This document shows, in pieces, positions 12,583 through 21,290 of a stretch of 41,981 bases of DNA. Location of the stretch: IMG/VR virus record IMGVR_UViG_3300036800_000051, positions 1-41,981 of that record. One strand, given 5' to 3'. Origin of the DNA: a virus. The position numbers and the translations under genes were made by a program. Numbering within the stretch: position 1 is the first letter of the stretch; every line of letters begins with the position of its first letter. A model generated the notes under the pieces. It made no database searches. It was not told the origin of the DNA and saw nothing but the letters and a program-made list of their open reading frames with translations.

Positions 12583-13686
12583 CTAGAACGGCGCCGGCTG
12601 TCCGACCGGTCCCGGTGATCCTGAATCCGCAAACCCAATCTCAAACCATCCCGGCACCGTCGCATTACCAATCCCGTGTGTGCCGGTGTGCGAGATCACC
12701 TGACCAGCCGTCACCTGCTGCCCCGGTTGCACGGTCGAGAGCGTGTGACCGAAGTACAAGGTTCGTCCCGCGTACGGGCCGCTGGTGAAATGGATGACCG
12801 GATATGACGGGCCGAAACCGTTGGGATCGGATTTGACCGCAACGACGAACCCTTTGCCGTTAGCTAGGACTGCGCCACCGGGATTGGTTTGCCCATCACG
12901 CCCCTGATCCTTGCGACCCTGGATGTACTGGGCGCCTTTGGGCAGAAACCCGGCTGCGATGCTTCCCGCCGGAAGACTCTGGAGTCCCTGGTGTGCGGTC
13001 AGGACGGTGCTTCCCGCGGCCTGCTGAAGCTTGCTCTGCGCCTGCTGAAGGGTTTTGGTGCCCTGAAAGTCCGCGACGTTCGGTGCCTTCGTCGTCAACA
13101 ATCCCGTCGACAGGAGTGGGTTGGGACCAATGTTTGCGCCCTTTGGTCCGATATCCCACGGGCTGCTCGAGCTCTGATTCAGGAACGATCCGGCGATATA
13201 CCGGCTATTCGCCTTGTTGTAGCCCGCCTGGTCGAACGTCGGGACCGTAACACTCGACGATCCTGGACTCTGCGGCAACGTCCCAGCGGTCGACGAGCTC
13301 TTATCACCGAGGGCTTGCTGGGCGTAGCCGATCCGGTTGCCCAGCATCGGCGTCCCCGGCCGCTCATAGATATTCGAGAACAGGGTTGCCGCGGTCCCCG
13401 GATCCTTAGCTTGGCGTAGTTGAGCCGCCAGCCCGGAGTACGGGCCTTTGAGATCCTGAGCCAGATATCCCAGTGCTGCTTGAGCTGACGTGGTTGGCAG
13501 CCCCCGCGACTGCGCGTATTTCACCAGGCCCGTGTACCGGCCGCCCTGCCATTGCGCCAACCCTCCACCACCACTAGCCGGGTTGTCGGAGGATTCTTGC
13601 ATCAGGTTGCCCGCGATCCCGGCCGCGCCGACACGGCCTACGATCGGAGCGAGCGACGCGACGATCTGCCCGGGAGAGAGAGCCAT
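12583..13686 (-). CDS. Virion lysozyme with degenerate M23-like domain
   Basis: 367 residues. Residues ~15-110 match the phage tail lysozyme layout (PF18013-like): GAAGIAGNLMQESSDNPAS, GLAQWQGGRYTGLVKYA, YLAQDLKGPY, with the catalytic Glu in MQESS. A long Gln/Ser/Ala linker follows. Residues ~265-365 resemble an M23 metallopeptidase (FVVAVKSDPNG, LYFGHTLSTVQPGQQVTAGQ). The usual C-terminal His-x-His is replaced by WFEIGF, so this half is probably inactive or only binding. In the virion it would open peptidoglycan during DNA entry. Confidence 0.8.
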   Translation of the reverse strand: MALSPGQIVASLAPIVGRVGAAGIAGNLMQESSDNPASGGGGLAQWQGGRYTGLVKYAQSRGLPTTSAQAALGYLAQDLKGPYSGLAAQLRQAKDPGTAATLFSNIYERPGTPMLGNRIGYAQQALGDKSSSTAGTLPQSPGSSSVTVPTFDQAGYNKANSRYIAGSFLNQSSSSPWDIGPKGANIGPNPLLSTGLLTTKAPNVADFQGTKTLQQAQSKLQQAAGSTVLTAHQGLQSLPAGSIAAGFLPKGAQYIQGRKDQGRDGQTNPGGAVLANGKGFVVAVKSDPNGFGPSYPVIHFTSGPYAGRTLYFGHTLSTVQPGQQVTAGQVISHTGTHGIGNATVPGWFEIGFADSGSPGPVGQPAPF

Positions 13687-13711
13687 TTGACGTGAGCGCT
13701 ACCTTTCGTGT

Positions 13712-13828
13712 ATGCGCTGGATATATCTCGCGCCGCTGGGGGCCCTGTACATGCTGCTGGTGCTGTTCGGCGTCGCCGCCTGGCTGGCGGTCGCCTACGA
13801 ACTGCTGCACCACGCTGGCGTGCTCTAA
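13712..13828 (+). CDS. 38-aa plus-strand membrane peptide candidate
   Basis: A short plus-strand frame in the gap between two minus-strand genes. It encodes MRWIYLAPLGALYMLLVL then FGVAAWLAVAYELLHHAGVL, an almost perfect single membrane span with flanking Tyr/His/Trp. Its stop overlaps the end of the 1277-aa gene. No good ribosome site precedes it (the ATG follows CTTTCGTGT). GC-rich DNA can encode Leu/Ala stretches by chance, so this is only a candidate. Confidence 0.3.
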   Translation: MRWIYLAPLGALYMLLVLFGVAAWLAVAYELLHHAGVL

Positions 13829-16800
13829 CCCCAACCGCCCGAAGAAGAAGACGAACCGCCCCAGCCTCCCGAAGTTGAGGATCCGCCACCCCAGCCACCC
13901 GAGCTGGAGGATGACCCTCCAGCCGCCTTCGACGCCTTGAGCGCCATCTGATGCTGAGCGATCACCTGAATATCATCAGGACGGGGATAGAGCCCAAGAG
14001 CGCTGGCCAGAACCTTCTGACTAGCCGGACCGCTCGCCGCTTGTTTGGCTGCCTGATAGGCCTGTCCGGCTACTGACTTGTGGGTCAACGGATCCTCGTG
14101 GACAAACGGGACGCTATCTGATTGCTGTAGCTGCGTACCGTCGTGCAACTCCTGAGTCAGCCGGTAGGGATAGCTCATCGCCGCAAAGCTGTTGAGCAGC
14201 GAAAACACGTTGTTCTTATACTTCGCGCCAGTAGGGGTCGTGCGGTAGATCGCGTTGAGCAGCGGCTGGACCTCCGGTGGGATCGCCTGGGCTGCGCCAG
14301 CAATGCCTTCCTGGGGCAGTGATGTGCCGATGCTGCCAACCGGACTGGAGCGCGCAAAGTCGATCGAGGTCAAATGCCCGTTCTTGTCGAAGTACAGGCG
14401 CGAGTACGCGTAGGGGAGATCGTCGCCGCCGAGCAGCTTCTTGACCTCGTCGTTGTGCAGCTTCGCCATCTCCCCAACCAGGGCTGTGGCAATCGGATGA
14501 TGTAATGGCAGCACGTAGAACAGCGTCCGGGCAGCGTGGCGCATGAAGCTGTAGAACAGGACCGCCCGGTTGTTGATGAACTTGCGCTCAAACGACGTGA
14601 ACCGGGCATAGTCGCCCATCATGTTCACCGTGTGGCGTCCCAGCTCCTCAGCGGTGTGCATGTTGGCGATCTGGGCCAGCATCTGCTTTTTCGGGCCAAC
14701 CGTGAACACGTGACTAAACCGGTTCGCTGCCGACTGGCCCAGCGACATGTCCTTAGCCATGCTGTCCAGCGCCGCACGCTTGGTGGCGTTGTAGTAGACC
14801 ATCCGCCGAAAGAAATTGGACTGCATGTCCTCGGCGCGAAACAGGACATGAAACGGGTTCGCCATCGACGCGACCGACCCCACGTTGAACCGGCCGATCC
14901 CCTGCTGCTTGAGCTTCTCCCAGCCCGCAGCAAGCTTGTTCGGCGCTGTCGACCCGAGCCGGTCAGAGCCGCCTTGAGCCCGTCCGCCGGCGTGAGAGTC
15001 GACAACCGCACGCTCCTCGTCGGTCAGTCCGTGCCACCAGAGGGGAAACTTCGCTGCGTCGGACAGGATCCGCCCCCGAGTACCGAACGCTGCAAGGACC
15101 ATATGCGCCAGCGTGTTCATCACCAGAAACGACGGCGACCCACCCAGGATCAGATGCCCCGCGGTGCCCTGGAGCTTTCCAACCAGCCGCCCGCCGAGAC
15201 CCGACGGCGATAGCGAAGAGTGGATCTCCTTGTAGGCCGTGTTCGGAAGCGCCTTCCAGCCGGTGGTCTTTAGAAACTGCTCGTCCTTGCCGAGCGCCCC
15301 CAATGTTTTGCCCGGCGCGGAGTGGGTTTCCATCAGGTCGCGGAGCATCTGGTTGGCTTCGAGCTCAGGCGGGGCGCTGCCGGCGCGAGACTCCGCAGAC
15401 GGGACGCGAGGAGTTGCGGCTTCGCTGGCGCCCGGTTTCAGTCCTCGCTCCTCCAGCGTGGATTCGCGCAGTCGTCCGGGGTTGTATAGCCGCACGTTCT
15501 CGGCCTTGTGGCCGTCGAACTGCATCGCCCGGAGATACTCGCGGCCGGTCAGCTTGTCCGCCGCTCGCTTACCCAAACCCGCAGCTTCGATCGCTGCGGC
15601 GCTCGGCTCCGGCAACGAGGCGCGGCGGAGCATCTCGTCGACCATCGGCCACTGGTGCCCCACCTTGATCGATCGCGCCAGCCCACTCGTGTACGCGCGA
15701 GGATCGCGCCACACCGACCCACCTTTGAACAGTGCGAACTGCGACTGCTTGGGTCCCGGCATTGCCCGTTGCCCCGAACCCTGCGTATAGTTTCCCAGCT
15801 TCTCCTGGGGGACGTCGCGGTGCGGGACGTAGGATGGCTCCGGCAGACCGTGAGCTTGCGCAGCGGCCCGCACGCGGCTGCTGTAGTCCGCAAGCAGCCC
15901 GGGACGAGCGTGATCATATGTTTCCGGCCCGGAGCCGTGACGCGCCTGGTGGAGCGCATCCGCGAACGTCGCCTGATGCTCCCCGCCGCGAGCGTTGATC
16001 GTGTCCGGGTGCTCAATCCCGAGCGCTTCTCCCTGAGGACGCAGCCGCCGAGCCTCCGCTACCGGCTGGCGCAGATAGGAGTCCGGCATCGCGCCTTCCA
16101 ACCGAACGTTGCGTGCGCCCTCCTGCTTGACAAACTTCGTCAGACGCGGCGTCAGCCACTTGCCGACGTTGTCATGCAACGCCTGGAGGGTCGGTAGCTC
16201 GTCAACCTGGGCAGCCCACTCCGGCGGAATGTGATTCCCCGGACTCTGTGGATGCTCGGCGCGGTCCTTGACGATGCTCGCGATCCGTGCCTGGAGCGCA
16301 TCCTTGGCCGCCTGAATACCACGATCCAGCGGCACGATGCCTTCGAGCACCACCGGGGTGGCGCGACGCTCCCACGACGACATGCGCGCCAGGCTCCGGT
16401 TCGCACCATTGCGAACCTCGGTGTTGAGCTTGTCCTGCATCATCCGGCGATACTTGGACGCCACGAACGATGTCAGTACTCGCTGGGAGCGGTTGCCGAA
16501 CAGCGGACGAACCTCGTTAGCTCGCGCGGGGATCTCTCCCGGGGCTCGAGCTTCCTTGACGGCCCGCAGCTTGTCCTCGGCCCGCTGTGCAGTAACCCGC
16601 AACGCTGTCTTAGCCAGATTCTGTGGTCGAACCTCTCCGCCGGCGGTACGCAACCCCGGACGCTCGCGAGTCAGAAACCCCGGAGCCCTCCCAGCCAGTC
16701 CCTCTCCCGCCCTGGTCACATCCACGGCAGCGCGTCCAGCGGTCGCATCCAGCCCCCCGACGACCCCGAACGCGTCGAGAGCCTCGGGTCCGGCGCCCTG

Positions 16801-17658
16801 CTGTGCGATCCGGTTGATGAACGCCTGATCGTTGCCGTTATACAACGGCCCGTAACGGCTGCCGTAATCGTTGACCATCCCGTGATACAGGTCAGAGAAC
16901 GCTTTGCCCGGCCCCTCCTGCACCACTCTGACCGGAAGCTGCGCCAACGCGGCAACGCTTCCTACGGCAGCGTTGCCAAGCCCGGTGATCGTTTTGGGGA
17001 TCGCTGATGGTGACTGAGCGAACGCCCGGGTGACGTCAACTGGTTCGCGGGCGAACATTGACGCCAACTTTGTTGGCACCATCCCCGCCTCTTGCACCTT
17101 GCCGAACGGGTTCGCAGCCGGCTTGGACCCCTTCAGCGATCCTGCCAGGTTCTGCCCGAGGCGAAATCCGGTACCGGACGGGTTTAGCGCAGCCTCACCG
17201 ATCTTCTCCAGATGCAACGACTGGAGCTTCCCGAGCGCGTTGCTGAACGCCACCCCCAAGCTTGGCCCCGAGTATTTCGCCGGGAGATACGGATCCATCA
17301 ACGTGGCGCGGTTGCCCATCTTTGCCACCGCATCCCGAACCGCTCTCACCGTGACCGGATCAGCCTTACCGGAAAGCACTCCCCGAACAACCGCAGCCTG
17401 ACCCCGCGGGTTCTGAGCAGCGAACACTTGCTGCATCGCCTGATGAGCCCCCTGAACCGGGGCGGGGGTCATCGCTCGTGCCTTTGCTGCTCCGAGCCGC
17501 TCCATCGGCGGAACGGGACGCGGCGGCGGAACAGGCGGACTCATCGCCCTAGCTTTCGCTGCTCCCAAAGCCTCCATTGGCGGCGGCGGAGCAGCCTTCG
17601 GCGCCGGCCTCGGCGGGAGGATCGGCGGCCCGCGAGAGTTGTAGCCGATCGCGGGCAT
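13825..17658 (-). CDS. Large 1277-aa ejection-type virion protein
   Basis: By far the longest gene. Residues 1-75 are a Pro-rich module with two LGAAKARAM repeats, shared with the 250-aa protein. The bulk is helical and charged, without a recognised domain. Residues ~1050-1130 hold hydrophobic-aromatic segments (FINNRAVLFYSFMRHAARTL, FYVLPLHHPIATALVG) that could insert into membrane. The C-terminus is Ser/Gly/Trp-rich (GGWGGGSSTSGGWGG). Very large late proteins in podoviruses act as internal virion or ejection proteins (gp15/gp16-like). The position between the virion lysozyme and further Q/A-rich proteins supports that. Confidence 0.6.
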   Translation of the reverse strand: MPAIGYNSRGPPILPPRPAPKAAPPPPMEALGAAKARAMSPPVPPPRPVPPMERLGAAKARAMTPAPVQGAHQAMQQVFAAQNPRGQAAVVRGVLSGKADPVTVRAVRDAVAKMGNRATLMDPYLPAKYSGPSLGVAFSNALGKLQSLHLEKIGEAALNPSGTGFRLGQNLAGSLKGSKPAANPFGKVQEAGMVPTKLASMFAREPVDVTRAFAQSPSAIPKTITGLGNAAVGSVAALAQLPVRVVQEGPGKAFSDLYHGMVNDYGSRYGPLYNGNDQAFINRIAQQGAGPEALDAFGVVGGLDATAGRAAVDVTRAGEGLAGRAPGFLTRERPGLRTAGGEVRPQNLAKTALRVTAQRAEDKLRAVKEARAPGEIPARANEVRPLFGNRSQRVLTSFVASKYRRMMQDKLNTEVRNGANRSLARMSSWERRATPVVLEGIVPLDRGIQAAKDALQARIASIVKDRAEHPQSPGNHIPPEWAAQVDELPTLQALHDNVGKWLTPRLTKFVKQEGARNVRLEGAMPDSYLRQPVAEARRLRPQGEALGIEHPDTINARGGEHQATFADALHQARHGSGPETYDHARPGLLADYSSRVRAAAQAHGLPEPSYVPHRDVPQEKLGNYTQGSGQRAMPGPKQSQFALFKGGSVWRDPRAYTSGLARSIKVGHQWPMVDEMLRRASLPEPSAAAIEAAGLGKRAADKLTGREYLRAMQFDGHKAENVRLYNPGRLRESTLEERGLKPGASEAATPRVPSAESRAGSAPPELEANQMLRDLMETHSAPGKTLGALGKDEQFLKTTGWKALPNTAYKEIHSSLSPSGLGGRLVGKLQGTAGHLILGGSPSFLVMNTLAHMVLAAFGTRGRILSDAAKFPLWWHGLTDEERAVVDSHAGGRAQGGSDRLGSTAPNKLAAGWEKLKQQGIGRFNVGSVASMANPFHVLFRAEDMQSNFFRRMVYYNATKRAALDSMAKDMSLGQSAANRFSHVFTVGPKKQMLAQIANMHTAEELGRHTVNMMGDYARFTSFERKFINNRAVLFYSFMRHAARTLFYVLPLHHPIATALVGEMAKLHNDEVKKLLGGDDLPYAYSRLYFDKNGHLTSIDFARSSPVGSIGTSLPQEGIAGAAQAIPPEVQPLLNAIYRTTPTGAKYKNNVFSLLNSFAAMSYPYRLTQELHDGTQLQQSDSVPFVHEDPLTHKSVAGQAYQAAKQAASGPASQKVLASALGLYPRPDDIQVIAQHQMALKASKAAGGSSSSSGGWGGGSSTSGGWGGSSSSSGGWG

Positions 17659-19119
17659 TTAGAAGCCGGGAACCTGCGCGTTCGCCGCAGAGGTCGGTGG
17701 CTTGGAGTTGTACTGTGCGCCTGAGTAGTTCGGTGCGGACGGAGCGGCACCCCGGCGGTAGCGGTTGCCGATGATCAGCCCGAGCTTGTTCAGCTCGGTG
17801 ATCTGCTTGTTCGTGAGATACCCCCAGCCGTTGAGGGCGTAGGCAGAGTCAACCAGCGCCGGATCAAACCGCGTCCTGGCGGGATTGCGACCATCAGCCA
17901 AAAGACCGCGGATCTGCTGCTCGGTGAGTCTCTGCCCCGGTTTCATCCCGAGTGCCGTAGCGTCCTTTTGCGACAGTGGCCTCTGCGCGTCGGTGATGAG
18001 CTGACGCAGCGTGTCTATCTGACCAAACGCCTTCTGCTGCTGGGCGGGAGTCTGCGTCCGTTGACCGGTGGGCGTGGTCGCCGGCAGCTTCGCTCCTGTC
18101 GGCACCCGGTAGGCCCCGAGACCGTGAGAACGCAGGTACGCGTCCTTGGCTTGACCGGCGCCGAACTTCTGCACATCGAGCTGATAGGTACGATCCGAAC
18201 GCATCTGTGCGAGCTGCTGACCATTCAGAGCGATGTTCTGCGCCCGAGTAGTCAGCGCGTTACGAGCATTGTTATTCGAGACCGTCGCCTGGAGCGACTG
18301 CTGTTTGATTCCCAACCCCGCCCGCGAGATCTGGTTTGCAACCTCCTGCTGACGCAGCTTCCCCAAATCCGTTGCTGTCAACGCGCCCTTCTGCGCCTGC
18401 AACGCCGCGATCTTGCTCACGAGCGGCTCGTTTTTCACCGTTCCGGACTGCGCGATGTTCTTCAAAGCCTCCTGGCCCTGGAGACCATACGTCCCGAGTT
18501 GGCTGTTGGTCATCTGCTGATAGTTCGCACCCTGATTCGCACCCAAACTCCGGTACGTCCCCGCCTGCTGGGCAGCCAACCCCTGCTGGCGGGCGATTTG
18601 CGCCGCCAAATCCGACGTTGCCGCGTTCGCGATCCCGCCCTCACCCTGCGGGGCGTACTTCATCAAGGACGACAACGCATTCTGCCCCTGGCTCGCAAGC
18701 TGGGTTTGGGTGTCGTTCCCGATCCCCTGAAGCTGCGAGTTCAGCCCAGAAGCGATGTTCCCCGAGTTCGCGGCGCCCTGCTGCACAAACGGTTCCAATT
18801 GGTTGTAGAACCCGCCGGTCAGCTTCGCCGTCCCCTGCGTCTGAGCATTGTTCGCCGCGATCTGCTTCTGGAGCTCTGCGAGTGGTCCTTGGGTTTGCGC
18901 GTTCGCGAGCCCCTGAGCAGCCTGCATCAGCGACTGGCCCGACAATGCCTGGTTGGGGTTCAGGAGAGGATTCGAGGCTTGTCGTGCCGCGGGCCTTCCC
19001 GGAGCGACCCTTTGGAACACCCAGTTCCCGCGTCCGGTTCCTACAGACGTGTAGCCTTTCGGCGCGACTGGTTTGCTGGGGCCGCTGGGAGCGGCGATAC
19101 GGCCGGCGGGAACAGCCAT
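17659..19119 (-). CDS. Gln/Ala-rich internal virion protein candidate
   Basis: 486 residues, rich in Gln, Ala, Asn and Leu, with long helices (LASQGQNALSSLMKYAPQ, AAQIARQQGLAAQQAGTYRS). It opens with a Pro/Arg-rich head that shares GRPAARQA with the 250-aa protein. It ends in a folded tail (LTNKQITELNKLGLIIGNRY). Composition and place between two other ejection-type genes suggest a virion-internal protein released with DNA. No enzymatic motif is visible. The start is ATG 19119 directly after the previous stop (TAGATG). Confidence 0.55.
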   Translation of the reverse strand: MAVPAGRIAAPSGPSKPVAPKGYTSVGTGRGNWVFQRVAPGRPAARQASNPLLNPNQALSGQSLMQAAQGLANAQTQGPLAELQKQIAANNAQTQGTAKLTGGFYNQLEPFVQQGAANSGNIASGLNSQLQGIGNDTQTQLASQGQNALSSLMKYAPQGEGGIANAATSDLAAQIARQQGLAAQQAGTYRSLGANQGANYQQMTNSQLGTYGLQGQEALKNIAQSGTVKNEPLVSKIAALQAQKGALTATDLGKLRQQEVANQISRAGLGIKQQSLQATVSNNNARNALTTRAQNIALNGQQLAQMRSDRTYQLDVQKFGAGQAKDAYLRSHGLGAYRVPTGAKLPATTPTGQRTQTPAQQQKAFGQIDTLRQLITDAQRPLSQKDATALGMKPGQRLTEQQIRGLLADGRNPARTRFDPALVDSAYALNGWGYLTNKQITELNKLGLIIGNRYRRGAAPSAPNYSGAQYNSKPPTSAANAQVPGF

Positions 19120-19899
19120 CTAGCCTCCCTTCCCAAACGTGATCGTCGCCCCCAAAGTCCTGCCCTTGCCCTTGCTCTTAGCGACCGCTTTAGTCAACTG
19201 CTGGCGCGACGTTGGTTTCCTCGCCGGCGCTGGAACCGGAGCCCTCCTGGGAGCGGGAGCTTTGATCGGCGCCTGTCCGGTAGCCGGATTAGCAGCCGCC
19301 GCTTTCGTAGCCCGGCCTACCGCAAGGTCGTACTGCTGGTTGTTGAAGATCGGGATGCCGCCCTGCAACCCCGCGATCTGACTGGCAATGCCTGCTTGCT
19401 TCTGCGCATTGGACGTTGTCGCCGCAGTCTGCTTGGTCAAATACGTGTTGTTCAGGTCCCCGAGACTCTGGTCATACCCCGAGCTGTACAACGCACCCCG
19501 AGCGTTCGCGCCCTCCTCCAGCTTCAACTGGTCCCGCGGCTGCTGGTAGGCCAGCTGGGCGAGAGCTGATTGGAGCGCGGTCGTGTCGTTCTGCCCCGTA
19601 GCCGTCAACGTATTGACCTGGTTGTTGACCCGGAACTGGTTTGCCGCCAGATTCCCGAAATACGTGGAATCCAACGGGGACGCGGGAGCTTGGCCACCAC
19701 CCGTAGGAGCTGCTTGGGGTGCTGAAACCTGGGGTCTCGCCGGAGCGGGCGCGGGAGCACGCTGGGGTTTGGGAGCCGGGAATGTGAGCGTCGCGCCCAC
19801 CGGCCTGGGAGCGCGCGCGGGACCGCCCGGCCTGGGACCTTTCGGAGCCGGGTCGGGCCGCGGACCGGGGGTGATCGCTGCTCCGCCTGAAATAGCCAT
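19120..19899 (-). CDS. Pro-rich/helical virion protein candidate
   Basis: 259 residues with a Pro/Ala/Arg head (PGPRPDPAPKGPRPGGPARA), a Gln/Asn-rich helical centre (NQFRVNNQVNTLTATGQND, LAYQQPRDQLKLEEGANA) and a basic tail ending GRTLGATITFGKGG. The segment GATLTF near the head is echoed as GATITF at the end. It has a strong AAAGGAGG ribosome site. It is the third member of the ejection-protein group by position and composition. No domain is recognised. Confidence 0.55.
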   Translation of the reverse strand: MAISGGAAITPGPRPDPAPKGPRPGGPARAPRPVGATLTFPAPKPQRAPAPAPARPQVSAPQAAPTGGGQAPASPLDSTYFGNLAANQFRVNNQVNTLTATGQNDTTALQSALAQLAYQQPRDQLKLEEGANARGALYSSGYDQSLGDLNNTYLTKQTAATTSNAQKQAGIASQIAGLQGGIPIFNNQQYDLAVGRATKAAAANPATGQAPIKAPAPRRAPVPAPARKPTSRQQLTKAVAKSKGKGRTLGATITFGKGG

Positions 19900-19913
19900 T
19901 TACGCCTCCTTTC

Positions 19914-20324
19914 CTACCAGCCGAGCACAAGCCATTGAAAAAGAAACGACGTCGACAACGAAACCGAACTGGACGCGTTGAACGTCACCGACGTCGAACT
20001 GCCCCCCACCGACCAGAACACATACTGTCCCGACGTGCCGATCAGCATCGCGTGCGCCACCCAATTCGAAAAGCTTCCCAGGCCCGTCGTGACCGTCGCT
20101 GACGCCGTACTCGTCCCCGAGAACACGATCGTCCCCCCACCCGCCGCCAACTGCATCGTCGGACTCGTAACCCCTTTGACGCCACTGAGGTTCGCGAGCG
20201 CGGTTGCTGGAGCAGCAACATCGGAGAGGTTGTTAGAGGCAACCAGCGGGTTTAGCGCCTGGAGCTGCTCGAGGTCGGCGGTCATGTCCTCGAAGCTGGT
20301 GATCGGCAGCCATTTGAACCGCAT
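19914..20324 (-). CDS. Fibre-like structural protein, 136 aa
   Basis: The N-terminal half has the phage tail-fibre phrase NNLSDVAAPATALANLSGVK, typical of repeats found where fibre domains join. The C-terminal half is beta-rich (TIVFSGTSTASATVTTGLG, QYVFWSVGGSSTSVTFNASS) and ends aromatic (FLFQWLVLGW). It probably forms a small virion spike, tip or chaperone-like fibre piece. The ribosome site AAGGAG lies five bases before ATG. Confidence 0.6.
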   Translation of the reverse strand: MRFKWLPITSFEDMTADLEQLQALNPLVASNNLSDVAAPATALANLSGVKGVTSPTMQLAAGGGTIVFSGTSTASATVTTGLGSFSNWVAHAMLIGTSGQYVFWSVGGSSTSVTFNASSSVSLSTSFLFQWLVLGW

Positions 20325-20333
20325 CGAATCTCC

Positions 20334-20362
20334 TTGACGTGCCGTGAAAGTCCGGGTAGCGT
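20334..20362 (+). promoter_or_regulatory. Promoter of the secreted moron
   Basis: Plus strand TTGACG (20334-20339), a 17-bp spacer and TAGCGT (20357-20362), opposite to all surrounding genes. The leader runs about 75 bases and includes the two-hairpin RNA element. Confidence 0.6.
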
Positions 20363-20383
20363 GGGCGCGTTACTTCACTAAGC

Positions 20384-20437
20384 GGCCCGGCAGCGCTGTG
20401 AACGCCCCGGGCCATGGCCTAAGACCCCAGGAGGTCT
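20384..20437 (+). ncRNA. Two-hairpin leader RNA element, copy 1
   Basis: Hairpin 1: stem GGCCCGG (20384-20390) with CCGGGCC (20407-20413), an asymmetric CA/C internal loop, an inner stem GCG/CGC and loop CTGTGAA. Hairpin 2: AGACC (20422-20426), loop CCAGGA, GGTCT (20433-20437). The ribosome site AGGAGGT lies in the loop and 3' arm of hairpin 2, eight bases before the moron ATG. A second copy with compensatory changes lies at 24145-24196. Likely a translation-control element. Confidence 0.6.
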
Positions 20438-20445
20438 CAGACATC

Positions 20446-20709
20446 ATGAAGCGTACCTTTGCAGCGCTGCTCACCGCAGCCACCCTCACATCCCCCGCGA
20501 TTGCGGCTGCCTCTCCTAGTCCGGATCCGACGCCCCAGTCCGTCCATCGTTATGCGGAAATCTGCCCGGCTCCCTACCATCGGGTCCAAGTGCGTGTCTC
20601 TGTCTACCACCGGGAGCCGAACGGCCACCTGAGGCTCGTCCGGCGCTACTGGGTCGGCAAGCCATACCTCACCGGTGGCTACAACCCAAAGCGCTGCCAC
20701 CGGGTCTAA
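20446..20709 (+). CDS. Small secreted protein, moron
   Basis: 87 residues from ATG 20446, preceded by AGGAGG. It opens with a clear signal peptide (MKRTFAALLTAATLTSPAIA, then AAS). The mature part is ~60 residues, basic and Tyr/His-rich, with two cysteines (EICPAPYHRVQVRVS... KRCHRV) that could pair. It is alone on the plus strand in the late region, with its own promoter and leader, so it fits a moron expressed from the prophage. The target or partner is unknown. Its stop overlaps the end of the facing gene by four bases. Confidence 0.7.
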   Translation: MKRTFAALLTAATLTSPAIAAASPSPDPTPQSVHRYAEICPAPYHRVQVRVSVYHREPNGHLRLVRRYWVGKPYLTGGYNPKRCHRV

Positions 20710-21290
20710 GCGTTATACGCGTACAGCTGGGCGGTCATGCTGATCACCGAAGCTGCGGCCTGATTCGCGCTCCAGTTCACGCCAAGCAGATAAAACGCGG
20801 TAGCGGTAAGCGGAAGAGCGAACTGGCCACTTTCAGCGCCATACCATCCCCCGCCCGATGCGGGGTTCACCGCAATCGTCGAGCCGCTGACCGCAGACCC
20901 ATAGCCATAGCCAAAAACACCAGAGCCACCCGTCACAGCCGTAATCGGGTATAGGCCGAACGTCAGCGTCGCACCAGGAGCCGTGTTATTGGTCAAAACT
21001 GCTACACGAACACGCGCATAAGCCGTCTTCCCGGCCACCTGAAAATCTGTGGGCTGCGAACTCAAGCCCGCGTCTCCCACCCATACCGGCGGCGACTGGG
21101 AAATCTGATAAGGCCCACCAGTTACCGATCCAGAGACCAGATTGCTGTCCTGCAACAGCAACCGGCGCACACCATTGTTCGGGTTCGCGAGCTGCGTGTC
21201 CTTGATCCCAGCAGACGACGACAGGTTGTTGGTGTCGATCCCACCGTTGATCACGTTCTGGATAGTCGTGAACCCATTCTGGATCTTCAC
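20706..21290 (-). CDS. Fibre/receptor-binding structural protein
   Basis: At least 194 residues if GTG 21290 is the start. The same frame continues upstream with protein-like codons (PVLNQPDTTEDVK before IQNGFTTIQNVINGG) to a TGA at 21351-21353 without any ATG, GTG or TTG. ATA at 21345-21347 lies at good distance from a GGGGG run. The body is beta-rich (YARVRVAVLTNNTAPGATLT, LPLTATAFYLLGVNWS), as in short tail fibres. It directly follows an HNH gene, which may have displaced the native start. Confidence 0.6.
   Translation of the reverse strand: MKIQNGFTTIQNVINGGIDTNNLSSSAGIKDTQLANPNNGVRRLLLQDSNLVSGSVTGGPYQISQSPPVWVGDAGLSSQPTDFQVAGKTAYARVRVAVLTNNTAPGATLTFGLYPITAVTGGSGVFGYGYGSAVSGSTIAVNPASGGGWYGAESGQFALPLTATAFYLLGVNWSANQAAASVISMTAQLYAYNA

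Larger units (their letters stand above)
12377..17578 (-). repeat. Repeated LGAAKARAM coding module, three copies
   Basis: Near-identical DNA encoding LGAAKARAM[ST]P lies at 12377-12420, 17464-17507 and 17534-17578. The last two are in one gene and the first is in the 250-aa protein. The openings of both genes (12539-12573 and 17624-17658) are also nearly identical. Recent duplication or recombination between the two genes would explain it. The span given covers all copies, not continuous repeat. Confidence 0.6.

Noticed and set aside
17968-19569. 533-codon plus-strand open frame
   Set aside because: It lies wholly antisense to two convincing minus-strand virion genes, is Arg/Leu-rich without fold, and is explained by GC-rich codon shadowing.
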